From assembly GCA_026315105.1 (NCBI GenBank), contig CM048744.1, positions 840,544,094-840,608,093 on the forward strand: a stretch of 64,000 nt of DNA, read 5' to 3'. Positions within the stretch are counted from its first letter, which is position 1. Each line of letters begins with the position of its first letter. This stretch comes from Locusta migratoria. Its lineage: Eukaryota; Arthropoda; Insecta; Orthoptera; Acrididae. Position numbers and translations under genes: made by a program. Below the pieces are notes generated by a model, which saw only the letters and a program-made list of their open reading frames with translations, did not search any database and was not told where the DNA came from. Of this stretch, positions 19,980 to 30,254 are shown piece by piece.

Positions 19980-21477
19980 AGTCCTGTGAAGTTGGCACCC
20001 CTTTTTTGGAAAATGTACATTTCTTTCAGAGTTCTAGGCAGATATGCAATAGTTCTGGAGTTCTCTGTACAAAATTTCGCCGAAAAAATACGAAAAATTA
20101 CCACAAAATTTAGTTTTTTCAAAATAATTTTTTGCCTAATTGTACAAACATAGTTCTGATCACAGTTCTAAATAGCTCTCAAAGAGTTCTACAGGAAATC
20201 CTAATGACATTTTTCTGTGCAGATTATACTTCATGAGATAATTGCAATAATGGGGAATCCATTTACACCCTACTGTGAAGTTGGCACACCTTTTCTCAAA
20301 AATGTAAATTTTTTTCAGAGTTCTAGGCATATATGCAACAGTTCTAGAGTTCTCTGTACAAAATTTAAATAGTTCTGCACTAATTCGCGAAAAAATTACA
20401 AAAAACTATAACAAATTTTAGTTTTTTCCACATAATTATTTGCCTATAAGCGTAAACATAGTTCTGATCACAGTTCTAAATAGCTCTCAAAGAGTTCTGC
20501 AGAAAATCCTAATGATATTTTTTTGCCCAGATAATGGTTCACGAGCTAATTGCGTAAATGAGGGGCATAAACTACACAAAATTGCGCCAGAGTCGTGTGA
20601 AGTTGGCACCCCTTTTTTCAAAAATGTTAATTTTTTTCAGAGTTCTAGACAGCTATGCAATAGTTCTAGAGTTCTCTGTATAAAATTTAAATAACTCAAG
20701 TTTGTGGTAATTTTTACTATTTTTTCGGCGAAATTCTGCAGAACTATTTAAATTTTATACAGAGAACTCTAGAACTATTGCATAGCTGTCTAGAACTCTG
20801 AAAAAAATTAACATTTTTGAAAAAAGGGGTGCCAACTTCACACGACTCTGGCGCAATTTTGTGTAGTTTATGTCCCTCATTTACGCAATTAGCTCGTGAA
20901 CCATTATCTGGGCAATAAAATATCATTAGGATTTTCTGCAGAACTCTTTGAGAGCTATTTAGAACTGTGAACAGAACTATGTTTACGCTTATAGGCAAAT
21001 AATTATGTGGAAAAAACTAAAATTTGTTATAGTTTTTTGTAATTTTTTCGCGAATTAGTGCAGAACTATTTAAATTTTGTACAGAGAACTCTAGAACTGT
21101 TGCATATATGCCTAGAACTCTGAAAAAAATTTACATTTTTGAGAAAAGGTGTGCCAACTTCACAGTAGGGTGTAAATGGATTCCCCATTATTGCAATTAT
21201 CTCATGAAGTATAATCTGCACAGAAAAATGTCATTAGGATTTCCTGTAGAACTCTTTGAGAGCTATTTAGAACTGTGATCAGAACTATGTTTGCACAATT
21301 AGGCAAAAAATTATTATGAAAAACCTAAATTTTGTTGTAATTTTTCGTATTTTTTCGGCGAAATTTTGTAGAACTATTTAAATTTTGTACAGAGAACTCC
21401 AGAACTATTGCATATCTGCCTAGAACTCTGAAAAAAATGTACATTTTCCAAAAAAGGGGTGCCAACTTCACAGGACT
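19980..21477. mobile_element. Giant foldback FB6 with 9-bp TSD
   Basis: Two arms of about 715-735 bp (19980-20693 and 20743-21477) are almost perfect reverse complements around a spacer of about 50 bases. Both start AGTCCTGTGAAGTTGGCACC. Each arm contains nearly three tandem units of about 290-320 bp, restarting at GTGAAGTTGGCAC (19986, 20275, 20597). Exact CTCGTACCG flanks both ends (19971-19979 and 21478-21486). Long modular inverted repeats with a 9-bp duplication recall Foldback/Mutator-like elements. No transposase frame is present. The 84-residue frames on the two strands are mirror images and not genes. Confidence 0.92.
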
Positions 21478-21486
21478 CTCGTACCG

Positions 21487-22589
21487 CCTGCCACGAGGCC
21501 ACGGCTGTGTCCGGCTTGTCGGCGTTTGCGGGGAGGTGGTGGTGGGGACAGCCGCTACCTGCCGCCTGCTCTGGCCAGTTTAAAGGGCTGCTTGTGACCG
21601 CAGCGCCATTATGGGACTTCTTACGGAACTGCTTCAGCACCCCCCACCCCGTACCCCTGAGCGTGGGACCAGGCCCTTACGGAGGTTTCCCGTCTGTATA
21701 TATTTGTCTGTGCTCGTAGCTAGTTGCAAAAGTCACGTTGTTTAATTCCTGGAGTGATGACGATTTAATGCGCACCATAATCCCTCGCACTGGTCGTTCA
21801 GAGTTCTTCCATCGACCAGTCAGAGGCAGTGCAGGCCCGGGCAGCTCATTCTGCAGTCCTGGATATGACAGTGAGCCATAAATCGCAAATGCGCATTACG
21901 TTTTTACGATCGGCAGTTTTATGACGGAAAGCACCGTGTCCGGGGCGTCCCTGATTTACGACTACTTTCTGTTTTACTACGGACCGTGACTGCCCCCTTT
22001 CTGTCCGGCCATTAGTCGTAAAAGAAAAATTTGCACACCGTTCATAGTTCATTATTACTTTGTGTCGTGTGGGTGTCTGTTTCTGTTTGAGTTTCAACTC
22101 CTTCGTGTGTTACGAAGAATACTGAAATTGGTATCCGTTGTAATGATCGCATTTACAAAATTTAATTTTTTTTACTAAAATTTACATAGTTGGATTAAGT
22201 TCCCTCCACCTGTTTCGAAGAACACTGAAAAGGGTATCAATTTCAATTATCGCATTTACTAAATTTGTCCTTTTTACTAAAATTTACATTAATCAAAATA
22301 TCCACGGGTGTACTGCCGGTCTATAGTGTCCAACGGGCACAATATTTCGACGATCATACATGTCGCATCATCAGGTGAACTGACGGACTGAGCTCCTGGA
22401 AACGCGCCGGCACGGAGATCCGTACGCTACTGCTGCTCGAAGGGAACTGGGTTCTAGCCCGGTAGCGGGCGATTTAAATACCCTCGACCCGCGGAGCGAC
22501 CCCTCCGCGGTCCGCGCCCCGCGCCGCGGCCGCGCAGTGGAACCGATTGCGACGGCATCTGAGATGGCGTCGGTGTGAGGGCTCTGTCT
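21487..22589. other. No gene; short direct repeat and one terminus-like motif
   Basis: The first 200 bases are GC-rich. Around 22109-22190 and 22217-22290 a segment (GAAGAA(T/C)ACTGAAA, TTACTAAAATTTACAT) is directly repeated with a period of about 107. At 22344-22376 the minus strand reads CTGATGATGCGAC, then GTCGAAATATTG, a motif found at other repeat ends here. From 22480 to 22560 the DNA is very CpG-rich. Confidence 0.45.
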
Positions 22590-22765
22590 GCCGTGGTCGT
22601 CACTTCAGAGGGAGACCAAGAGATGAATACAGTAAACAGATTCAAATGGATGTAGGTTGCAGGTCTTATGAGGAGATGAAGGGGCTTGCTCAGGATAGAG
22701 TAGGGTGGAGAGCTGCATCAAACCAGTCGCCGGACTGAACAGCACAACAACAATATATTATATTT
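22590..22765 (+). mobile_element. LINE-L 3' end fragment
   Basis: GAGGGAGACCAAGAGATGAA, CAGATTCAAATGGATGTAGG, GCATCAAACCAGTCGCCGGA and a CTGAACAGCACAACAACAA end match the 3' ends of LINE-L at 32.2 kb and, antisense, at 37.6 kb. Confidence 0.85.
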
Positions 22766-22782
22766 TCAGAATATATGACATC

Positions 22783-23213
22783 AATTGCGAATAGGCAAAG
22801 CTGAAAATGTTTACCCAGCCGAGATGCAATCCTGGGTCTCCTGCTTTTTCAAGAAGTTGTGTTGACCACTACACTCTGGGGACACAGTGATCACCGCACC
22901 TGCAAGGACAATCAAAGTACGCCTCCAGTCAGATGCAAACTCCCAGCATCACCCTGCCCACAAAACTCAATCTCGTAGTTATGAAACAAATTCCCATAAG
23001 AGTAAGGGCCACAAACTTGCACACCCCTCCCCACCTGTCACCGGCATATTTGAGTATTTTGGGCAGTGAGAAGCGTGCTTAGGTAGTCCTTGCCGGTGAG
23101 GTGATCCCTGTGTCCCCAGTGGTGTAGTGGTTAACGCAACTACCTAGAAAGCAGGAGACCCGGATTCTAATCCCGTCTGAGTACAAATTTTCAGCTATGC
23201 CTATTCACAGTTG
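22783..23213. mobile_element. Foldback FB7 with tRNA-like arms (SINE-C related)
   Basis: The left arm (about 22783-22910) and right arm (about 23087-23213) are reverse complements. Each contains a tRNA-like head: the right arm reads GTGTAGTGGTTAACGCAACT (A box) and GGATTCTAATCCCGTCTGAG (B box region) on the plus strand, and the left arm mirrors it. GCAGGAGACCC and GACACAGGGATCAC are shared with SINE-C. The centre is C-rich DNA. Pol III-type boxes face each other from both ends. Confidence 0.8.
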
Positions 23214-24722
23214 TCATGTTCCTGGAGTAGTAAAACAACTTAAGTCACTAAACAAAAACAAATCTTCCGGGCCAGATTGTATATCAACTAGATTCCTCTC
23301 AGAGTATGCTGATGCAATAGCTCCGTACTTAGCTATAATTTACAACCGATCACTCAGCGAAAGATCTGTACCCAAAGACTGGAAAGTTGCCCAAGTTACT
23401 CCAATATTCAAGAAAGAGAATAGGAGTGATCCCCAAAATTACAGGCCTATCTCATTGACGTCGATTTGCAGTAGGATTTTGGAACATATACTTTGTTCGA
23501 ATATTATGAACTACCTCGAAGAGAACGACCTATTAAACAATAGTCAACCCGGATTCAGAAAGTATCGCTCTAGCGAAACACAGCTTGCCCTTTATTCACA
23601 TGAAGTGTTAAGTGCTATCGACAAGGGATCTCAAATCGATTCCATATTTCTGGATTTCCGGAAGGCTTTTGATACTGTACCCCACAAGCGGCTTCTAATG
23701 AAATTGCGTGCTTATGGAATATCTTCCCAATTGTGCGATTGGATTCATGATTTCCTATCAGAAAGGACACAGTTCGTTGTAATTGACGGTAAGTCATCGA
23801 GTAAAACAGAAGTAAAATCTGGCGTACCACAGGGAAGTGTTATAGGTCCCCTACTCTTCTTCGTGTTTATAAACGATTTAGGAGACAATCTGAATAGCTC
23901 CCTTAGACTGTTCGCGGATGATGCTGTCGTTTATCGGTTAGTGAAGTCAACAGAGGATCAAAAGCAACTGCAAAGTGATTTAGACAAAATTTCTACTTGG
24001 TGCGAAAATTGGCAATTGACACTAAATAAAGAAAAGTGTGAAGTAATACACATGACCACTAAAAGAAATCCACTGAACTTCAATTACGCGATAAATCAGT
24101 CAAACCTTAAGGTCGTAAATTCTACCAAATACCTGGGAGTTACAATTACGAACAACTTGGACTGGAGAGAACACATAGAAAATATTGTGGGAAAGGCGAA
24201 TCAAAGGTTACGTTTCATTGGCTGAACGCTTCGAAGATGCACCAGCTCCACCAAAGAGACTGCCTACATCACACTTGTGCGTCCTCTCCTGGAGTACTGT
24301 TGCCCCTTGTGGGACCGTCACCAGGTGGGACTAACGGAAGATATTGAGAAGGTTCAGAGAAGGGCAGCTCGTTTTGTTTTATCATGTTACGGGGGGAAAG
24401 CGTCACGTAAATGTTGGACGAATTGGGGTGGAAATCATTAAAAGAAAGACGTTATTCATAGCGGCGTGATCTGTTTGCGAAGTTTCAATCACCGACTTTT
24501 ACTTATGAATGTGAAAATATTTTGCTAGCACCCACCTACTTAGGGAGACATGACCATCTCAATAAAATAAGAGAAATCAGATCGAAAACGGAACGATTTA
24601 GGTGTTCTTTCTTCCTGCGCGCTATCAGAGAATGGAACGGTAGAGAAAACGTATGAAAGTGGTTAATGAACCCTCTGCCAGGCACTTAAATGTGATTTGC
24701 AGAGTATCCTTGTAGATGTAGA
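23214..24722 (+). mobile_element. LINE-J, best preserved copy (5' truncated)
   Basis: A non-LTR element running from the RT fingers to the 3' tail. It starts within the frame at VKQLKSLNKNKSSGPDCIS, covers the whole RT core and the carboxyl domain (PTYLGRHDHLNKIREIR, FFLRAIREWNGRE), and ends in TTGTAGATGTAGATA. The endonuclease and ORF1 are missing, so it depends on nothing here and is itself incapable of movement. Confidence 0.93.
23221..24222 (+). pseudogene. LINE-J reverse transcriptase, core intact but truncated
   Basis: This is an open frame of over 330 residues, numbered here from an ATG at 23197 that lies in the neighbouring foldback. Visible RT motifs are NYRPISLTSICSRILEH, FLDFRKAFDTVPHKRL (catalytic Asp 159), SGVPQGSVIGPLLFFVFIND and LFADDAVVY (Asp 241 and 242). 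LNKEKCEVIHMTTKR and STKYLGVTITNNLDW follow. A TGA replaces an expected Arg codon after RLRFIG, and further downstream a frameshift near 24390 breaks the carboxyl domain. The frame lacks an amino-terminal endonuclease. All catalytic aspartates are present. Confidence 0.9.
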
Positions 24723-24745
24723 TATATTCTGTAAATATGAAAGAA

Positions 24746-26268
24746 CTAGCTGTAAACCCGGCGTTGCCCGGGTGTTTATTTATCCTACACTCTCGTAGTC
24801 CACATCCCCTTCCCCCTCTCTCTGCATCGACCTCTTTCTCTCCCATCTCTCTCTTTTCGTTTTCACCTTTGTCTCTCTTGGCAAAGTTTTCTCCAAGGTA
24901 ACCTCAGTCATGTACCATACAAACATTTATGAACCCAGTGATCTTCCTCTTGGGTTAAAGTTCATGTGTCCAAAAATTCATAAAGATTAGAGCAAAACTA
25001 AGCGTTTTGTAAAATTCCTTAAGTGCCCTCCACCATGCACCGAATGAAATTTTATACAAACAATGACATTCCTCTTGTTTTTAAGGTAGAGTGTGCAAAA
25101 TTCTAACAATATCGGAACAAAACTATAGATTCTATGCAATAGACATGCAGGGTCACATTCAAAAACGCACTTTGTTGTTCTCAAATATTCCAGTTTTATT
25201 TCATACAACCCTTCCTCTGAGAACAAACAAAGGATCTCTGAAATCGGTGGAGCTGTTCTTAAGTTATGGCGCGACCAAGGTATTTAGGGATCCATTTTCA
25301 TTTTGTGTTCCCCACGCACCGTATGAAACTAAAAGTAGACGGTGATTTTCCTCTCCTTTTGAAGGTCAAGCCTGCGACATTTCGTGAAGATCGGAATGAA
25401 ACTGTAGATTTCGTAATTCTGTAGGAGAAGTATGCTCCGCCCTGTACCTCTCTCAAAATATTTTCTTAGCTGACATTTTTTACCTTTAAACTACATTCCT
25501 GTGAAATTTCAGCATCATAGGTAAAGTAGTTTGCGAGATTTCGTGTTTAGTCAGTTAGCGAGTAAGTGTCCTTTCGCCTTTATACGAATAGAGATTAAGA
25601 AAGCCGGCCGCGGTGGCCGAGGGGACTGAGGCGCTTCAGTCACGGTCTGCACGGCCACTACGGTCGGGGAATCGAATCCCCCCTCGGGCATGGATATTTG
25701 TGCCGTCCTAGTTCGTAAGTAGTTCATAAGTAGTTTGTAAGTTTAGGGACTGATGACCCCGTAGTTAAGTCCCATAAGCTGTACAAACATTTGAACTTTT
25801 TTTTAGATTAAGAAACAGATTGCTTAATTTTCGATGCAATGGAATTAAAGCAGACTGGCAGACAAAATAAATAGTAACATGGAAATCTGTAACGCTAACT
25901 TTATTTGATACAAGGTCATGGCTGATACGACAGTTTTACGAAATCTACAGCGAAACAATTGTGACGGTAGATTTCTTTTCGTTTCATCATTTTGTGTGTT
26001 TATGTGTGTTTGCTGGAGGGGGGAGGTCAGGTCCCTAACTACTCCCATTTTCCAATAATTGACGAATAAATCTTGGTATTCTCAAGCGGTGGACGCTCAT
26101 TTTTTATGACGACATATCCCCTGAGCTTTATGTCGTGCTCTTTTGTTTTTGGATCAGGAACCTTTGTGGGCGTATGGTAAACAGTTCACCAAAGTTTCAT
26201 TGCAATTGAACGAATGGTTTATGAACACATAGAGGACATACAGATAAACATTCATTTTTATATATAGG
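24746..26268 (-). mobile_element. H1 non-autonomous Helitron, second copy
   Basis: Read on the minus strand, the 5' end is CTATATATAAAAATGAATG, followed by the same blocks as 13926-16170 (GTTCATAAACCATTCGTTCA, GAGCACGACATAAAGCTCAG). The 3' end has ACCCGGGCAACGCCGGGTTT, ACAG and a CTAG terminus followed by T. It carries no RepHel gene. A SINE-A is inserted inside. It abuts the LINE-J tail on one side and a mariner-like terminus on the other. Confidence 0.85.
25603..25804 (+). mobile_element. SINE-A inside H1
   Basis: This is a full-length SINE-A (GCCGGCCGCGGTGGCCGAGG, body GATGACCCCGTAGTTAAGTC). Exact AGATTAAGAAA copies at 25592-25602 and 25805-25815 form an 11-bp duplication. It is absent from the same place in the other H1 copy (around 14430). 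Confidence 0.97.
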
Positions 26269-27088
26269 GTGTTACAACAAGGTACGGCCAAACTTTCAGG
26301 AAACATTCCTCACACACAAAGAAAGAAAATATGTTATATGGACATGTGTCTGGAAAAGCTTAATTTCATTTTAGTACGGTTGAGGCTTTATTCCAACGTG
26401 ATCAAATTGTAAATTTTCACAATCAACATGTGTGAGCTGACGAGAATCCGCACGCAATTGTGCAACGTTTGGGCAGGAATTGTTGGTGATGTCTTGATTG
26501 GGCCTCATGTTTTTCCCCCTACACTCACTGGAGCACGTTATCATGATTTCATACGGGATACTCTACCTGTGCTACTAGAACATGTGCCTTTACAAGTACG
26601 ACACAACATGTGGTTCATGCACGATGGAGCTCCTGCACATTTCAGTCGACGTGTTCGTACGCTTCTCAACAACAGATTCGGTGACCGATGGATTGGTAGA
26701 GGCGGACCAATTCCACGGCCTCCACGTTCTCCTGAACTCAACCCTCTTGACTTTCATTTATGGGGGCATTTGAAAGCTCTTGTCTACGCAACCCCGGTAC
26801 GAAATGTGCTCGTATAGTGGACGGCTGTGATACAATACGCCATTCTCCAGGGCTGCATCAGCGCATCAGTGATTCCATGCGACGGAGGGTGGATGCATGT
26901 ATCCTCGCTAACGGAGGACATTTTGAACATTTCCTGTAATAAAGTGTTTGAAGTCACGCTTGTACGTTCAGTTGCTGTGTGTTTCCATTCCATGATTAAT
27001 GTGATTTGAAGAGAAGTAATAAAATGAGCTCTAACATGGAAATTCAGCGTTTCCGGACACATGTCCACATAACATATTTTCTTTTGCA
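26268..27088 (+). mobile_element. Tc1/mariner-superfamily element, internally deleted
   Basis: The left terminus GGGTGTTACAACAAGGTACG is followed by GAAAGAAAATATGTTATATG and GACATGTGTCTGG. The latter two are repeated inverted near 27050-27085. Inside, a 129-residue frame (26428-26817) shows VWAGIVGDVLIGPHVFPPTL, MWFMHDGAPAHFSRRVRTLL (catalytic Asp) and PRPPRSPELNPLDFHLWGHL. The helix-turn-helix part and first catalytic Asp are missing. The right end is truncated before the terminal bases. It is a non-autonomous relic. Confidence 0.82.
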
Positions 27089-27174
27089 AATCGTAATGGA
27101 TGGGAAGGAAGAAGGATAAGAAAGAAAGGATTGACAGTGGCCACATTTGGGCATTGATATTAATCAATGGCGAC

Positions 27175-27560
27175 AAGTGAAAATGTGAGCCGGACCGGGA
27201 ATCGAACCCGGGTCTCCCGCTTCGGGCCAGCGATCGCATTAACCACTTTTTTTTAATTAATTTATTTATTTTTCATCTGGTAGATCTATGGTTCGAGTTC
27301 GATCGTTCGGTTTGTTCGTGGTTGTTCGATGAATTGTTGGCTCACCTTTTTTATTAGAGAGGGCGTTCAGCCCTCTGACCGGGCGCGCTGAGCCACGTCG
27401 CCCGGCATCACTTGACCACTCGTGCTCGCCTCCCGTCCGTTTCAAATTCCCACACGTCGCACGCTATGTTTGTAGCGCCCCTCTCCATGCTCCATGCCCT
27501 CTCACACTCGCCATTACGGATTTCCGTGCGAGGTCGGACGTATGACCGTATCTGCGGTGA
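27175..27560 (-). mobile_element. SINE-C, split by SINE-E
   Basis: Antisense GAGCCGGACCGGGAATCGAA and CCCGGGTCTCCCGCTTCGGG are a tRNA-like T arm and anticodon region. ATTAACCACT is followed by an insertion, and GACCACTCGTGCTCGCC resumes the head. The C-rich remainder resembles the bodies at 0.2 and 22.9 kb. Confidence 0.65.
27249..27408 (-). mobile_element. SINE-E, A-tailed tRNA-like insert
   Basis: On the minus strand it begins TGCCGGGCGACGTGGCTCAG, an A-box-like start, followed by GCGCGCCCGGTCAGAGGGCT. It ends in an AT-rich tail (AAATAAATAAATTAATTAAA). It lies between ACCACT repeats (27243-27248 and 27413-27418). Only one copy is in the window. Confidence 0.6.
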
Positions 27561-27599
27561 AATAACTGAAGCTAACGCCGTCGTCGCGTATAAATACTT

Positions 27600-28140
27600 A
27601 TTCTACATCTACATCTACATACATACTCCGCAATTCACCGTAAGGTGTGTGGCGGCGGGTACACTGTACCACTACTAGGCATTTCCTTTCCTATTCCACT
27701 CCCAAATTGAACTAGGAAAAAAAGAATGCCTAAAAGCCTCCGTACGAGCCCTAATTTCTCTTATATTGTCTTTGTGATCTTTACGCGAAATGTAAGTAGG
27801 CGGCAGCAAGATCGTACTACACTCAGCTTCAAATTCCGGCCCTCTAAATTTACTCAACAGAAATTCACGAAAAGAACGTCGTCTTTCTTCCAGCGATCCC
27901 CAATTGAGTTGCCGGAGCATTTCCGTGACACTCGCGCATTAGTCGAACCTACCGGTAACAAATCTAGCTGCTCGCCTCTGAACCGCCTCTATGTCTTCCT
28001 TCAAATCGATCTGCTGCGGGTCCCAAACACTTGAGCAATACTCAAGACGTGGTCGTACAAGCGTTTTATACGCGGTCTCCTTTACAGGTGAAGTACATCT
28101 TCCCAAAATTCTCCCAATAAACCGAGGTCGGCTGTCCACC
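27600..28140 (-). mobile_element. LINE-J2 3' end
   Basis: Antisense CTACATCTACATCTACATAC marks the 3' tail. The minus-strand frames contain RLEYCSSVWDPQQIDLKEDI, EAVQRRAARFVTGRFD, QLNWGSLEERRRSFREFLLS and HSFFPSSIWEWN. The family is related to but distinct from LINE-J. Confidence 0.88.
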
Positions 28141-28164
28141 CATTGGATCCGGAAGAACAGGCAC

Positions 28165-28445
28165 CACACCAATACAATAATATATTTTCTTTCTTTGTGT
28201 GTAAGGAATGTCCCTGAAAGTACCTTTTTGTAACAAAAAAATGTTCAAATGTTTGTAGAGCTTATGGGACTTAACTACGGGGTCATCAGTCCCTAAACTT
28301 ACAAACTACTTATGAACTATTTACGAACTAGGACGGCACAAAATCCATGACCGAGGGGGATTCGAACCCCCGACCGTAGTGGCCGTGCAGACCGTGACTG
28401 GAGCGCCTCAGTCCCCTCGGCCACCCTTTTTGTAACACCATGTAT
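28165..28445 (-). mobile_element. Transposon terminus split by SINE-A
   Basis: On the minus strand, GGTGTTACAAAAAGGTACTT, TCAGGGACATTCCTTACACA and CAAAGAAAGAAAATATATTA match the left end of the 26268-27088 element. Only a single end is present. The SINE-A at 28236-28424 lies inside it. Confidence 0.75.
28236..28424 (-). mobile_element. SINE-A with 13-bp TSD
   Basis: This antisense SINE-A begins AAAATGTTCAAATGTTTGTA and stops at CCTCGGCCAC, so it lacks about 10 bases of the head. CCTTTTTGTAACA at 28223-28235 and 28425-28437 is an exact duplication of transposon-end sequence. Confidence 0.95.
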
Positions 28446-29185
28446 ATATATAACAACTGCAGGATCAGAAGTGACGTCTGTTCTTTCGGAACAGACGCCA
28501 CATGTATATATTTAACAATATATTATTTATATTTTTATTACTTTTGAGTAAAGTATTTGCAAAAATCATAAAACCTACAGTAAAAGCTACACATGCTACT
28601 TTTTATAATATGTATAGATACGAGAACACGTACGTCTTGTGACAATCACTCTCTGACCCACCACTGGCAAAGCAACAGGGAACGGGGTATCAGCCAGTGG
28701 AAGCACAGTAGTTATTAGCCACCACGCAGACGGCGTATGGCTGCGAGCGGAGTACAGATGTAGATGTAGATGTAGATAGAACGCAGCCAGCCGCCAGGGA
28801 TTTGCATTTAGTTGACCCAGTGGGGCTGCTGTACTTCATTTGCAGGCCACGGGCGGCTGCGGCGAGTCGCGTATGTGTGTGTGTGTGTGTGTGTGTGTGA
28901 GTGAGTGCGTGCTGGGGGCATGTGGGGATTCGCCATCAGCGCCGGCTCTCGCTCTGGGTCAGCCGGAGCGGCGGCTGCATTAGGCCACGACGCGGAGGGG
29001 CCTGATTGCCTTGCGCTCTCCTGTTAACTGCCGTCAAACATTTACCGAGGCCCTGCCGATCGCCGTGCGGTACCGACTCTACTGACACAGCCGCGCTCCA
29101 CCGCTGAGGTCACTTCGTGCGTCGTTACACGAGCTCGCTTACACCGTTTCACCACTGACGGAAAGAGGTTTAAAAAAAATCACTT
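28446..29185. other. No gene; AT-rich then GC-rich, with (GT)n
   Basis: A short hairpin, GTCTGTTC / GAACAGAC, lies near 28475-28497. GGAGTACAGATGTAGATGTAG (28750-28782) is a bare LINE-J type 3' tail. A (GT)n run lies at 28873-28899. From 28900 the DNA is CpG-rich and single-copy within the window. Confidence 0.5.
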
Positions 29186-29189
29186 TTGG

Positions 29190-30090
29190 TTTCTACATCT
29201 ACACCTACATGGGATACTCTGCAAATCACATTTAAGTGGTTGGCAGAGGGTTCATCGAACCACAATTATACTATTTTACCTCCCATTCCATTCTCGAATA
29301 GCGAGCGGGAAGAATGAACACCTGAATCTCTCCGTTCGAGCTCTTATTTCTCGTATTTTATTCTGATGATCATTTCTACCTATATAAGTGGGAGTCAACA
29401 ATATATTTTCGCATTCGCATGAGAATGTTGGCGATTGGAGTTTCGCAAGTAGCCCACACCGCAGCGATAAGCGCTGTTGTTGTAATGATTCCCATCCCAG
29501 ATCCTGTATCATTTCCGTAACGCTGTCTCCCCTGTATCGTGACAATACGAAACGAGCTGCCCTTCTTTGGACTCTTTCGATGTCCTCCGTCAAACCCACC
29601 TGATAAGGATCCCACAATGGGCTGCAATACTCCATAAAAGAACGGACAAGCGTAGTGTATGCGGTTTCTTTAGTACTACTACTGCATCAATTTTTTTCTT
29701 TTAAATGTTCAAATGTTTGTATAGTCTATATGACTTAACTACGGGGTCATCAATCCCTAAACCTACAAACTACTTATGAACTACTTACGAACTAGGACGG
29801 CACAAATATCCATGCCCGAGGGGGCATTCGAACCCCCGACCGTAGTGGCCGTGCAGACCGTGACTGAAGCGCCTCAGTCCCCTCGGCCACCGCGGCCGGC
29901 TCTACTGCATCTTCTAAGAGTTCTGCCAATAAAACGCAGTCTCTGGTTCGCCTTTCCCACGACATTATCTACGTGTTCTTTCCAATTTAAGTCAGAAGTA
30001 ATTGTAATTCCTAGGTATTTTGTGGAGTTTACGGCCTTCATACTTGATTGATTGATCATGTAAACAAATTTGAAACGTGTTGAGACAAAT
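29190..30090 (-). mobile_element. LINE-J, 3' end, split by SINE-A
   Basis: It starts with antisense TACATCTACACCTACATGGG. Minus-strand translation gives PYQVGLTEDIERVQRRAARF, VLSRYRGDSVTEMIQDLGW, PTYIGRNDHQNKIREIRAR and FFPLAIREWNGR. Beyond the SINE it gives NSTKYLGITITSDLNWKEHV and GKANQRLRFIGRTL. The 29689-29901 SINE interrupts it. Confidence 0.9.
29689..29901 (-). mobile_element. SINE-A inside LINE-J
   Basis: A full-length antisense SINE-A with an AATTTTTTTCTTTT stretch at its tail side. CTACTGCATC at 29679-29688 and 29902-29911 is an exact 10-bp duplication of LINE sequence. Confidence 0.96.
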
Positions 30091-30254
30091 TTACGAAGGT
30101 AAATCAATTATTTTCCGCAATTTAATTGTATTGTTGTTTATGTTGGTAGTACTGTCGTTTTACGTTGGTAACACATGCTTTGTTTATTTGTTGTTATATC
30201 TTTGCAATTTTCAAGCTGCTACGTTAGTTTCGTTGTCACTGCCGTGCTGTTAAT

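Noticed and set aside
20440..20998. Two 84-residue frames of nearly identical sequence on opposite strands
   Set aside because: They are mirror images created by the palindrome arms and contain no domain.
23615..23830. Minus-strand frame inside the LINE-J RT
   Set aside because: It is antisense to a well-supported RT coding region.
26541..26741. Minus-strand frame with SSGERGGRGIGPPLP start
   Set aside because: It is the antisense shadow of the transposase frame on the plus strand.
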